A stretch of 46,122 nucleotides of DNA from Gordonia amarae NBRC 15530 (GTDB lineage Bacteria > Actinomycetota > Actinomycetes > Mycobacteriales > Mycobacteriaceae), in NCBI RefSeq assembly GCF_000241345.1, contig NZ_BAED01000002.1, positions 1 to 46,122 on the forward strand, written 5' to 3'. A program made the position numbers and the translations under genes. A model generated the notes under the pieces. It made no database searches, was not told the origin of the DNA, and saw only the letters and a program-made list of their open reading frames with translations. Below are positions 19,665 to 29,881 of this stretch, one piece after another; position 1 is the first letter of the stretch, and the number at the start of each line of letters is the position of its first letter.

Positions 19665-21377
19665 ATGCGTGATCAGGGCCGGGCACGAACGGCATGGTTG
19701 TCCGGTGCGCACGCGTACCGATCGGGGCGCACCGCGACGGCGACGATGCAGTTCGAGCATGCTGTCGCCATCGACGAGGGCATGGCCGACGCCTGGCTCG
19801 GGCTGCACGCGCTCTCGCACCGGCCCGACCAGGCGCTGGAGGCGATGGCGCGGTACGAGCACCGCTTCGGTGAGGAGCGCCGGCGTTCACGCACCACCCT
19901 CGATTCGCGGTTCGCGATCGGCCCGTACGTCACCTACCGGCTGCGCAGCCACGACGACCTGTGGTCGGCGGTGGCCGCCTCACACCTGAACAACAAGGAA
20001 CACAATCTCGCCCGCACGGCCATCACGCGGATCACCCCGGACACCGAGCAGGGCACCTACCTGCGCGGATACCACGCCTACGTGACCGGCGACCGCGACG
20101 AGGCGATCACCTCGCTGCGCGGGGTGATGGGCCGCGACAAATACCTCGACGCCTCGTCCCGACTGCTGAGCGCGATCCTGCTGGCCGAGGCGGGGGCGAT
20201 GGCACCGGCCAAGGGCTACCTGACGTCGCTGCTCGAGCAGGAGTTCCTGCCGCAGATCCACGCCGAAGCGCTGCTGGTGCGGGGGCTGATCACCCGTGCC
20301 GAGGGCACCGAGGACGCGGCGATGAACGACTTCCACCACGCGTACGCGCTGCGGCCCGACCTGCCCGGACTCAAGGAGGCGATGGCAGGCCGCGAGGCCG
20401 CCCCCCGGATCACCGTCACCCGGGCCGCGGCGGCCGTCTCGGATGCCCCCGCGCCCCGGACGAGCGGCGCACCCGTCGAGGAGGACGTCCCACCGCCCGA
20501 CAGCGCACCCGCCGCCGACACCGGCGACACCCTCGAAGCGGTGCTCGCCGACCTCCACAGCCAGGTGGGTCAGCAGTCCATCAAACGGCAGGTGATGATC
20601 ATCCTGGCGCAGACCCGCGCCCAGATCGCCCGCCGCGACGCCGGCCTGCCGCAGCCCCGGATGACCGAGCACTTCGTGTTCACCGGCCCGCCCGGCACCG
20701 GCAAGACCACCATCGCCCGCATCATCGCCCGCCTCTACAAGGCTCTCGGCATCCTCGACGGCGGGCACGTCGTCGAGGTGGACCGGTCGGGCCTGATCGG
20801 CCAGTACCACGGGCATACGGTCGCCCAGACCAAGGCCAAGCTCGACGAGGCGATGGGCGGGGTGCTGTTCATCGACGAGGCGTACGCCCTGCACACCGAG
20901 GGTTTCACCGACGGCGACCCGTACGGCACCGAGGCCATCGACACCATCCTCAAGCGGATGGAAGACGACCGCGACCGGTTCGTGGTGATCGCGGCCGGCT
21001 ACCCCGAGCCGATGCAGCGCTTCCTCGACTCCAACCCGGGCCTGCGCTCACGGTTCACCACCACCATCGACTTCGCGTCGTACTCGTCGACCGACCTGAT
21101 CAAGATCGCCGACTCGATGGCCGCGGCGTCGGGCGACAGGCTCACCCGCAACGCCTACGGTGTGCTGGAGAACGTGCTGGCGGTGCTCGACGCCCAGGGC
21201 AGGCTCAAGGATCCGTCGTTCGGCAACGCCCGGTTCGTGCGTAACCTCATCGAGAACGCGGCCCGGCAGCGCGATCTGCGGCTGTTCGCCGAGATCGGCG
21301 GCGACACCCCCGACACCGATGAGCTGACCACGATCACCTCCGACGACATCCGGGCGGCTGCCGGCGCGCTGCGCTGA
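19665..21377 (+). CDS. EccA-like CbxX/CfqX AAA+ ATPase
   Basis: About 570 residues with the two-part design of type VII secretion EccA proteins: an N-terminal TPR-rich half (about 1-245), a proline/alanine linker, and a CbxX/CfqX AAA+ domain with Walker A GPPGTGKT (K347), Walker B VLFIDEAY (D404/E405), sensor region VIAAGYPEPM and the arginine finger in NPGLRSRF. EccA binds ESX substrates and associated PE/EspG-type partners in mycobacteria. Here no EsxA/B, EccB-E or mycosin gene is nearby, so it may be an orphan that serves another locus. ATG chosen for the purine run upstream; the frame is also open from a TTG at 19623. Confidence 0.88.
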   Translation: MRDQGRARTAWLSGAHAYRSGRTATATMQFEHAVAIDEGMADAWLGLHALSHRPDQALEAMARYEHRFGEERRRSRTTLDSRFAIGPYVTYRLRSHDDLWSAVAASHLNNKEHNLARTAITRITPDTEQGTYLRGYHAYVTGDRDEAITSLRGVMGRDKYLDASSRLLSAILLAEAGAMAPAKGYLTSLLEQEFLPQIHAEALLVRGLITRAEGTEDAAMNDFHHAYALRPDLPGLKEAMAGREAAPRITVTRAAAAVSDAPAPRTSGAPVEEDVPPPDSAPAADTGDTLEAVLADLHSQVGQQSIKRQVMIILAQTRAQIARRDAGLPQPRMTEHFVFTGPPGTGKTTIARIIARLYKALGILDGGHVVEVDRSGLIGQYHGHTVAQTKAKLDEAMGGVLFIDEAYALHTEGFTDGDPYGTEAIDTILKRMEDDRDRFVVIAAGYPEPMQRFLDSNPGLRSRFTTTIDFASYSSTDLIKIADSMAAASGDRLTRNAYGVLENVLAVLDAQGRLKDPSFGNARFVRNLIENAARQRDLRLFAEIGGDTPDTDELTTITSDDIRAAAGALR

Positions 21378-21387
21378 CGGGTGCTTG

Positions 21388-21801
21388 TCAGCTCTTGATC
21401 TTGCTGTAGACGAAGTGGTCGACGGCCAGCGTGCCGGCCTGCGCGAAGCAGACCGCGGCCAGTGCGGCGATGAGCGCGAGCTGGAACTCGTAGCCGCCCG
21501 CGTAGTCCCAGAACCCGGCGTCGAAGCGGATGAAGTAGATTTCGATGCCCAGGTCGACGATCAGCAGGACACACGCCACCGGCAGGGCCAGCCCGATGGC
21601 CACCGCGACGCCACCGATCAACTCGACCCACGCCGAGTACTGCCCCACGAGGTCGGGCCACGGCACCCCCGCGGCGTCGAAATCCCGGGCCACCTGCTCG
21701 ACTCCCACGTCGAATACCTTCTGCCAGCCGTGCATCACGAAAATGACGCCCAGGATCAGACGTGCGACGAGATGCGCGTACCCGTTGATACCCTTGACCA
21801 T
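21388..21801 (-). CDS. DoxX-family membrane protein
   Basis: 137 residues, four predicted membrane segments, with the DoxX signature near the N-terminus (LVARLILGVIFVMHGWQKV). DoxX-like proteins in actinobacteria are linked to redox/thiol homeostasis at the membrane, but this one's role is not established. ATG with GGAGGGG 3-4 bases upstream. Convergent with the EccA-like gene (10-base gap) and divergent from the M1 peptidase gene. Confidence 0.88.
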   Translation of the reverse strand: MVKGINGYAHLVARLILGVIFVMHGWQKVFDVGVEQVARDFDAAGVPWPDLVGQYSAWVELIGGVAVAIGLALPVACVLLIVDLGIEIYFIRFDAGFWDYAGGYEFQLALIAALAAVCFAQAGTLAVDHFVYSKIKS

Positions 21802-22004
21802 CGTCCCCTCCACTCCACCAATGCTGGTGTCGAGAATATGCGTACATCCGGACACGCACCCGCAACACGCGCACCACCCGGCACACGTGCTGCTGTCATG
21901 CCGACGGCGACGAACACCCCGACCCCCCGACCACCCCGGCGCATAAACACCTGCCGGGTGACAATCCCGCGCTGAGGGTAACGTGAGTGAGCGCGTGGTG
22001 CCGG

Positions 22005-22139
22005 GGCGAGCGAAGCGACGGGAGATGTCACGGCGAGCGAAGCGACGGGAAATGTCGCGGCGAGCGCAGCGACGGGAAATGTCACGGCGAGCGAAGCGAC
22101 GGGAAATGTCGCGGCGAGCGAAGCGACGGGAGATGTCGC
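22005..22139. repeat. Five tandem copies of a 27-bp unit
   Basis: Consecutive 27-base units with core GGCGAGCGAAGCGACGGGA followed by (A/G)ATGTC(A/G)C. Copies differ only at two or three positions, chiefly A/G alternations; a sixth copy starts (GGCGACCATG) and breaks off. The array fills much of the 391-base gap between the divergent doxX and M1 genes. No spacers, so not CRISPR. The remainder of the gap shows no gene. Confidence 0.92.
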
Positions 22140-22192
22140 GGCGACCATGAAACACTCGCAGTGGACGAGATCGAGCAGTGAAGGAGCGATGC

Positions 22193-23554
22193 GTGCCGGG
22201 TAAGTCGGGCCGCCGAACGCCAGGAACGCCCCTACTCGGCGCACCGTCGGACGCACTCGACCCGTATCTGCCGAACAACGGCAACCTGGGCTTCCGGGTG
22301 CTGCGCTACGACCTCGAACTCGAGTACAAGGTCGCCAGCAACCGGCTCGACGGCACCGCCACGCTGACCGCCACCTCGTACCGGGAACTGCGGCGCTTCA
22401 CCCTCGACCTGGCCGCCGCGATGCGGGTGAGCCGGGTCAGCGTCAACGGCAAACGCGCCCGCTACACCCACCGCGACAGCAAACTCGCCGTCACCCCCGA
22501 CGCCGCGATCCCACCGGGCGGCGCGCTGACCGTCGCGGTGCGCTACACCGGGTCGCCACGGCCGATCAGCGGCGCGTGGGGCGAGGTCGGCTGGGAGGAA
22601 CTGACCGACGGGTCGCTGTGCGCCAACCAGCCCAACGGCGCGGCGTCGTGGTTCCCGTGCGACGACCACCCCAGCTGTAAGGCGCCGTACCGGATCTCGA
22701 TCACCACCGACAGCCCGTACTACGCGCTCGCCAACGGGACGCTCGTGGACAAGCGGGTGCGCGGCTCACGCACCACCTGGGTGTATCAGCAGGTCGAACC
22801 GATGTCGACCTATCTGGCGTCGGTGCAGATCGGCCAGTACAAGCGGGTCAGCCTGCGGCAGAAGCCGTTTCCGGTGCACGCGATCTTCCCACCGCGACTG
22901 AGCCGTGACTTCGACGTCGACTTCGGCAGGCAGCTCGAGATGATCGACGCGTTCACCGAGATGTTCGGGCCGTACCCGTTCCCCGGGTACACCGTCGTCG
23001 TCACCGACGATGAGCTGGACATTCCCATTGAGGCACAGAGCTTTTCGACGTTTGGCGCCAATCATTGCGACGGCAGCCGGCATTCGGAGCGGCTGGTGGC
23101 GCACGAGCTGGCGCATCAGTGGTTCGGCAACTCGGTGACCCTGGAACGCTGGCGCGACATCTGGCTGCACGAGGGTTTTGCCTGCTACGCCGAATGGCTG
23201 TGGAGCCAGCGTTCGGGCGGGCCGTCGGCCGACGAATGCGCCCGCAAGTACTACCAGAAACTGCGGTCGACGGCGGTGCGGGTGCCGCTGGCCGACCCCA
23301 CCCCGGCGAAGATGTTCGACGACTGGGTGTACAAGCGCGGCGCGATCACCCTGCACGCGCTGCGGCTGCGAATCGGTGATGGCAACTTCTTCGCCCTCAT
23401 CCGCCGCTGGACCGAGAAGTACCGGTACGGCACCGCCACCACCGAGGACTTCATCTCGCTGGCCGCCAACTATTCGACCGAACCGCTCGGCGAATTGTGG
23501 CAGCAGTGGCTGTTCACCCCCGCCCTGCCGCCATACCCGGGTCCGGGCAAGTGA
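22193..23554 (+). CDS. M1-family zinc metallopeptidase
   Basis: Aminopeptidase-type enzyme, about 453 residues (short form: N-terminal beta domain plus catalytic domain, no long C-terminal helical domain). Zinc site HELAH (H304, E305, H308) followed by E327 in LHEGFACYAEW, the exact HExxH-x18-E spacing of M1. Upstream the substrate-side loop reads IPIEAQSFSTFG, the variant seen in actinobacterial short M1 proteins instead of GAMEN. GTG start chosen because AAGGAG is 6 bases upstream; an in-frame GTG at 22178 precedes that site. No signal peptide. It follows an array of 27-bp repeats and lies 3 kb after the Pls-type NRPS; epsilon-poly-lysine producers carry aminopeptidases that hydrolyse the polymer. 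Confidence 0.9.
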   Translation: MPGKSGRRTPGTPLLGAPSDALDPYLPNNGNLGFRVLRYDLELEYKVASNRLDGTATLTATSYRELRRFTLDLAAAMRVSRVSVNGKRARYTHRDSKLAVTPDAAIPPGGALTVAVRYTGSPRPISGAWGEVGWEELTDGSLCANQPNGAASWFPCDDHPSCKAPYRISITTDSPYYALANGTLVDKRVRGSRTTWVYQQVEPMSTYLASVQIGQYKRVSLRQKPFPVHAIFPPRLSRDFDVDFGRQLEMIDAFTEMFGPYPFPGYTVVVTDDELDIPIEAQSFSTFGANHCDGSRHSERLVAHELAHQWFGNSVTLERWRDIWLHEGFACYAEWLWSQRSGGPSADECARKYYQKLRSTAVRVPLADPTPAKMFDDWVYKRGAITLHALRLRIGDGNFFALIRRWTEKYRYGTATTEDFISLAANYSTEPLGELWQQWLFTPALPPYPGPGK

Positions 23555-23563
23555 AGCCTCCCC

Positions 23564-23622
23564 CTCGTCGGTTGAGGTGCCACACTCGTCGGTTGAGGTG
23601 CCCCACTCGTCGGTTGAGGTGC
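23564..23622. repeat. Three tandem 21-bp copies of a palindrome end
   Basis: CTCGTCGGTTGAGGTGC occurs at 23564, 23585 and 23606, spaced exactly 21 bases. The third copy is the outer left arm of the dispersed palindrome that follows, so the end of that element seems to have been duplicated twice. Confidence 0.85.
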
Positions 23623-23725
23623 GAGGTCGCCCTGCGACCGAGCCTCGAAACCCGGTGAGATGACATTGTCGGCTCGCGGGGTTTCGAGGCTCGTCGCTAG
23701 CGCTCCTCACACCTCAACCGGCGAG
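23606..23725. repeat. Dispersed intergenic palindrome, full copy
   Basis: 120-base imperfect inverted repeat: left arm CTCGTCGGTTGAGGTGCGAG, inner arms CCTCGAAACCCGG and GGGGTTTCGAGGC, right arm CCTCACACCTCAACCGGCGAG. Its right end directly supplies GAGGAGG, the probable ribosome-binding site of the flippase gene. Confidence 0.88.
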
Positions 23726-23736
23726 GAGGCCCTGCG

Positions 23737-24984
23737 ATGACCAAGGTGACTATTGCGACGATCGTCGCCGCCGCGTCGGGTTATCTGGTGCTGCTGCTGG
23801 CGGCGCGCGATCTCGGGGCCACCGGGTACGGCGTGTTCGCGGTGTTCTGGGCCGCGTACGGCATGGTCACCGGCACCCAGAACGGGCAGTTGCAGGAGAC
23901 GGCGCGGGCGGTGTCGGCGGGCGCCGAGCACGGCGCCGGCGCGGGCAGGCCGCTGCGGGTGAACGCGCTCGTCGGACTCGGGCTGGCCGCCGCGGTGGCC
24001 GTCACCTCACCGCTGTGGGCGCCGCATCTGTTCCCCGAGCACACCTGGCTGTCGGTGGGGCTGCTGGTGGCCGGGGTCGCCGGTTTCGCGATCTACGCGC
24101 ATCTGGCGGGGGTGCTGTCCGGGTCGGGACGCTGGCCGGTGTTCGCGGCGCTGCTGTGCGTCGACGCGCTGATCCGGCTCGGCGCGGCGGTGGTCGCGAC
24201 CCTCACGCGGTGGGGGCTGCCCGCGTTCCTGGTGATCACCGTGCTGGGTACGTTGTCGTGGATCCTCGTCTGCTGCTGTTCAGTGGCGGCCCGGGAGGCG
24301 CTGGGACTCGCCGGTGATGTGGCGAACCGGACGCTGACCGTCAACACGCTCACCGCGATGGCCGCCGCTGCGGCTGCGGCCGTACTGGTGATGGGTTTTC
24401 CGGTGCTCATCAACCTGACCCGGCACGACGGCGACGCCGCGGACGTGCGGGGCGCGATCATCCTCGCCGTCACCTTGACCCGGGCGCCGCTGCTGGTGCC
24501 GCTGAACAGCTTTCAGGGGGTGCTGATCACCCGGTTCGTCGCCGCGCACGGACAGCTGGGGCGGGCGCTGGCCGTTCCGGTGGCGGCGCTCACGGGTGTC
24601 GCCGTGGCCGGGGCGGGCCTGGCGTGGGTGATCGGGCCGTGGCTGCTGACCTCGGTGTTCGGCGCCGGCTTCGAGCTGAGCGGGACCGCCCTGGCCGGCT
24701 TCACCCTCGGCGCCGGATCGCTCGCGGTGCTCACGGTGACGGGGGCCGCCGCGCTGTCGGCGCACCTGCACCGCTGGTACGCGGGTGGCTGGTGGGCGGC
24801 CACCGCGGCGTCGATCCTGTTGCTGACCATCCCGGCCGGGCAGGTCACCCGGGTGACGCTCGCGCTGGTCGTCGGCCCCCTCATCGGGGTGGCCGTGCAT
24901 GTGGCCGGGCTGCTGCAGCTGCGCGGGGTCAGCGGTGGCGCACCGCCCGCAGCCGGGCCAGAGCGTGATGCAGACGTGAGGTGA
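23737..24984 (+). CDS. Polysaccharide flippase-like membrane protein (MOP superfamily)
   Basis: 415 residues, hydrophobic throughout with some 10-12 membrane segments and an early GYLVLLLAARDLGATGYGVF stretch as in Wzx/RfbX-type transporters of lipid-linked oligosaccharides. It stands beside two glycosyltransferases and the rhamnose genes, which fits export of a surface glycan. ATG with GAGGAGG upstream inside the palindromic repeat. The last 56 bases overlap the 3' end of the glycosyltransferase gene on the opposite strand. Confidence 0.82.
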   Translation: MTKVTIATIVAAASGYLVLLLAARDLGATGYGVFAVFWAAYGMVTGTQNGQLQETARAVSAGAEHGAGAGRPLRVNALVGLGLAAAVAVTSPLWAPHLFPEHTWLSVGLLVAGVAGFAIYAHLAGVLSGSGRWPVFAALLCVDALIRLGAAVVATLTRWGLPAFLVITVLGTLSWILVCCCSVAAREALGLAGDVANRTLTVNTLTAMAAAAAAAVLVMGFPVLINLTRHDGDAADVRGAIILAVTLTRAPLLVPLNSFQGVLITRFVAAHGQLGRALAVPVAALTGVAVAGAGLAWVIGPWLLTSVFGAGFELSGTALAGFTLGAGSLAVLTVTGAAALSAHLHRWYAGGWWAATAASILLLTIPAGQVTRVTLALVVGPLIGVAVHVAGLLQLRGVSGGAPPAAGPERDADVR

Positions 24985-25771
24985 GGTGCAGTTTCGCGGC
25001 CCGCTCGGCCCGCGGCCAGCCGAGCGCCGCATAGCGTCGCGCCTCGGCGGCGAAGAAGTCCGATTCCTCGGTGAACCGGTCACCGTCGACGGCCAGCACC
25101 GAACTCACCGACGCCGCGTGCCGCCGGTAGGAGAACACCACCCGCGGGTCGTAGACGAGCGCTCCCCCTGCGACCGTCAGGTCGAGCAGTAACGCGAGAT
25201 CGAGCACCACGTCGAGTCCCTCGCGGAAGCCCGACTCGCCCACCTCGCGGACCGACTCCGTGCGCCACAGCAGCGACGGGAAGTACGTCCAGTTGCCGTG
25301 CAGCAGGCTCACCGCCAGGTCCTGCCCCGACAGCACCACCGCCTCGCGCGGGGCCAGCCGGCGCTTGATGCGGTCGCCGAGTGGTCGCACCACCGCACCG
25401 GTGTCGTCGATGATCTGCACGCCCGGCGCGATCACCGCCGCCCGTGGATAGGTGGCGGCCAGTTCCACCACCCGGGCCAGGTAGCCGGGTCCCATCGCGT
25501 CGTCGCAACCCATCACGACGAAGTAGTCGGCGGTGACGAGTTCGACGCAGCGCCGGAAGTTGGCGTTGACACCCAGGTTGGTCTCATTGCGCAGGTAGAC
25601 GACCCGCTCGTCCGCGAGGGACTCGGCCCAGCGGCGCGGTGCGTCGTCGGGGTGGCAGTCGTCGACGATGGTGATCCGGAAGTTGCGGTGCGTCTGGTAC
25701 AGAACGCTGAGCACGGCCTGCCGGAACTGCGTGAAGTCGCCGTAGAACGGCATCATGACGTCGACCAGCAC
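24929..25771 (-). CDS. Family 2 glycosyltransferase
   Basis: 280-residue GT-A enzyme. VDVMMPFYGDF at the N-terminus, ITIVDDCHPDD for the nucleotide, NLGVNANFR, and the metal-binding VMGCDDAMGPGY (DxD-like CDD) are visible. It would transfer a sugar from a nucleotide donor during surface polysaccharide assembly; donor and acceptor cannot be read from sequence. GTG start with only a weak upstream site; in-frame ATGs lie 5 and 6 codons further in. Convergent overlap with the flippase gene, divergent from the second glycosyltransferase. Confidence 0.87.
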   Translation of the reverse strand: MLVDVMMPFYGDFTQFRQAVLSVLYQTHRNFRITIVDDCHPDDAPRRWAESLADERVVYLRNETNLGVNANFRRCVELVTADYFVVMGCDDAMGPGYLARVVELAATYPRAAVIAPGVQIIDDTGAVVRPLGDRIKRRLAPREAVVLSGQDLAVSLLHGNWTYFPSLLWRTESVREVGESGFREGLDVVLDLALLLDLTVAGGALVYDPRVVFSYRRHAASVSSVLAVDGDRFTEESDFFAAEARRYAALGWPRAERAAKLHLTSRLHHALARLRAVRHR

Positions 25772-25873
25772 CCGACCAACACTAGTGGGTCGGTGACCGT
25801 GGCGCGGCTCCGGGCGCGCGAGTACGGGCGTGGTGCCGCCGGGTACCGCGCGGTAGGGGCTAAGGTCGAGGAC

Positions 25874-26674
25874 ATGGTCGACGGCGCCTCACAGACCCCG
25901 AGGCCCGCGACAGAGGACGGCAATTGCGGCAAGCCCGGCGGAGTCCCCGGCAGCCCCCGTGTCCCCGGGATTCCCAACCCGGAGGTATGGCTGATCGTGC
26001 CCGTGTACAACGAGGCGCCCGTGATCCGTGACGTCGTCGTCAACGCCTCACACACCTTCGGCCACATCGTGTGCGTCGACGACGGCAGCAGCGACGGCTC
26101 GGTCGCTCAGATCAAGGCGGCGCAGCAGGTGGCGCCCGGGGTGCGGATCGTGCGCCACCCCATCAACCTCGGACAGGGGGCGGCCATCCAGACCGGTGTC
26201 GAGTACGCGCGGGAGCAACCCGGCGCACGCTACTTCGTCACCTTCGACGCCGACGGCCAGCATCAGGTGCCCGACGTCGAGGCGATGATCGGCAGGCTGC
26301 GCACCGAACCCGTCGACATCGTCATCGGTACCCGGTTCGGCGGCGAGCAGAGCCGGTCGGTTCCGTTGCTACGCCGGATCGTGTTGCGCAGCATCGTATT
26401 TCTCAGCCTCCGGAACCGCAGGCTGGGACTGACCGACGCGCACAACGGGTTACGTGCCTTCAACCGGACCGTCGCCGACAAGCTCGACCTGCTGATGAAC
26501 GGGATGAGTCACGCCTCCGAGTTCGTCGGGCTGATCGACCGGCACAAGTGGCGGGTCGCCGAACAACCCGTCACCATCCTGTACACCGAATACTCACGCG
26601 CCAAAGGACAATCGCTGTTCAACGGCGTCAACATCCTGGCCGACGGCCTGCTGCACGCACGGCTGAGGAGGTAA
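25874..26674 (+). CDS. Family 2 glycosyltransferase (dolichol-phosphate-sugar synthase type)
   Basis: 266 residues. After a Pro/Gly-rich start: VWLIVPVYNEAPVI, VCVDDGSSDGS, NLGQGAAIQTG and FVTFDADGQHQ (DADG metal site), a pattern close to polyprenyl-phosphate sugar transferases. LTDAHNGLRAFNR and the SHASEF segment follow. No membrane helices at its C-terminus, but the next gene encodes a small DUF2304 membrane protein 4 bases downstream; this pairing recurs in actinobacteria and suggests the two work together at the membrane. Confidence 0.9.
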   Translation: MVDGASQTPRPATEDGNCGKPGGVPGSPRVPGIPNPEVWLIVPVYNEAPVIRDVVVNASHTFGHIVCVDDGSSDGSVAQIKAAQQVAPGVRIVRHPINLGQGAAIQTGVEYAREQPGARYFVTFDADGQHQVPDVEAMIGRLRTEPVDIVIGTRFGGEQSRSVPLLRRIVLRSIVFLSLRNRRLGLTDAHNGLRAFNRTVADKLDLLMNGMSHASEFVGLIDRHKWRVAEQPVTILYTEYSRAKGQSLFNGVNILADGLLHARLRR

Positions 26675-26678
26675 CCCG

Positions 26679-27035
26679 ATGCTCGTCATCCAGATCGTGC
26701 TGATCGCCGCCGCGGCGGGCCTCGTCTGGTTCTTCGTCACCAACCGCGGCAACGCGCGGGCGTCGGCGGGGTTCAAACTGCTGTTCGTGGCGTTCGTGGC
26801 GTTCGGGGTGTACGCGATGATCCGCCCCGACGACCTGACCGTCATCGCCGGCTGGGTCGACGTGGGCCGCGGCACCGACCTCATGCTGTACTGCCTGGTC
26901 ATCGTGTTCGCGTTCACCACCGTCGCCAGCTACCTGCGATTCCGGGAGCTGGAGATCCGGTTCGCGCGGCTCGCCCGGGCGGTCGCGCTGCAGAACGCCG
27001 AGGCCGACGAACGGAACGATCACCCGGCCGCGTGA
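26679..27035 (+). CDS. DUF2304-family membrane protein
   Basis: 118 residues with three hydrophobic segments (about 1-18, 28-46, 65-86) and a C-terminal helix rich in Arg/Glu, typical of DUF2304. The ribosome-binding site GAGGAGG overlaps the stop of the preceding glycosyltransferase gene, so they form one unit. Probably the membrane partner of that enzyme; the family has no proven activity known to me. Confidence 0.85.
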   Translation: MLVIQIVLIAAAAGLVWFFVTNRGNARASAGFKLLFVAFVAFGVYAMIRPDDLTVIAGWVDVGRGTDLMLYCLVIVFAFTTVASYLRFRELEIRFARLARAVALQNAEADERNDHPAA

Positions 27036-27048
27036 CCCACACACCCAA

Positions 27049-27174
27049 CCCCTCGCTGGTTGAGGTGTGAGGAGCGCAAGCGACGAGCCTCGAAACCCGG
27101 TCACCGGACACTGTCACCTCACGAGGCTTCGAGGCTCGGTCGCTGGGCGACCTCACACCTCAACCAGCGAGGGG
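27049..27174. repeat. Dispersed intergenic palindrome, full copy between convergent genes
   Basis: 126-base inverted repeat with outer arms CCCCTCGCTGGTTGAGGTG and CACCTCAACCAGCGAGGGG (perfect over 19 bases) and inner arms CGAGCCTCGAAACC and GGCTTCGAGGCTCG. It fills almost the whole gap between the stops of the DUF2304 gene and rmlC, so it could end transcription from both sides. Confidence 0.9.
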
Positions 27175-27181
27175 CGGTGGA

Positions 27182-29757
<2,576 letters not shown>

Positions 29758-29881
29758 CGGTGACGTCATGCGCTGATCTCGGCGGACCCTTCGTGCCCCT
29801 CCCTCCTTCGTCGCATCGGCCTCAGGGATCAAGCAGGTTCACCAGCCGGGCCGCTTCGGCCTCCCGGTCGCGACCGCGGAA

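Noticed and set aside
22005..22139. Tandem array as a CRISPR
   Set aside because: Units are contiguous without unique spacers and no cas gene is present.
22178..22192. Earlier GTG as start of the M1 peptidase
   Set aside because: The AAGGAG site lies downstream of it and is correctly spaced for the GTG at 22193.
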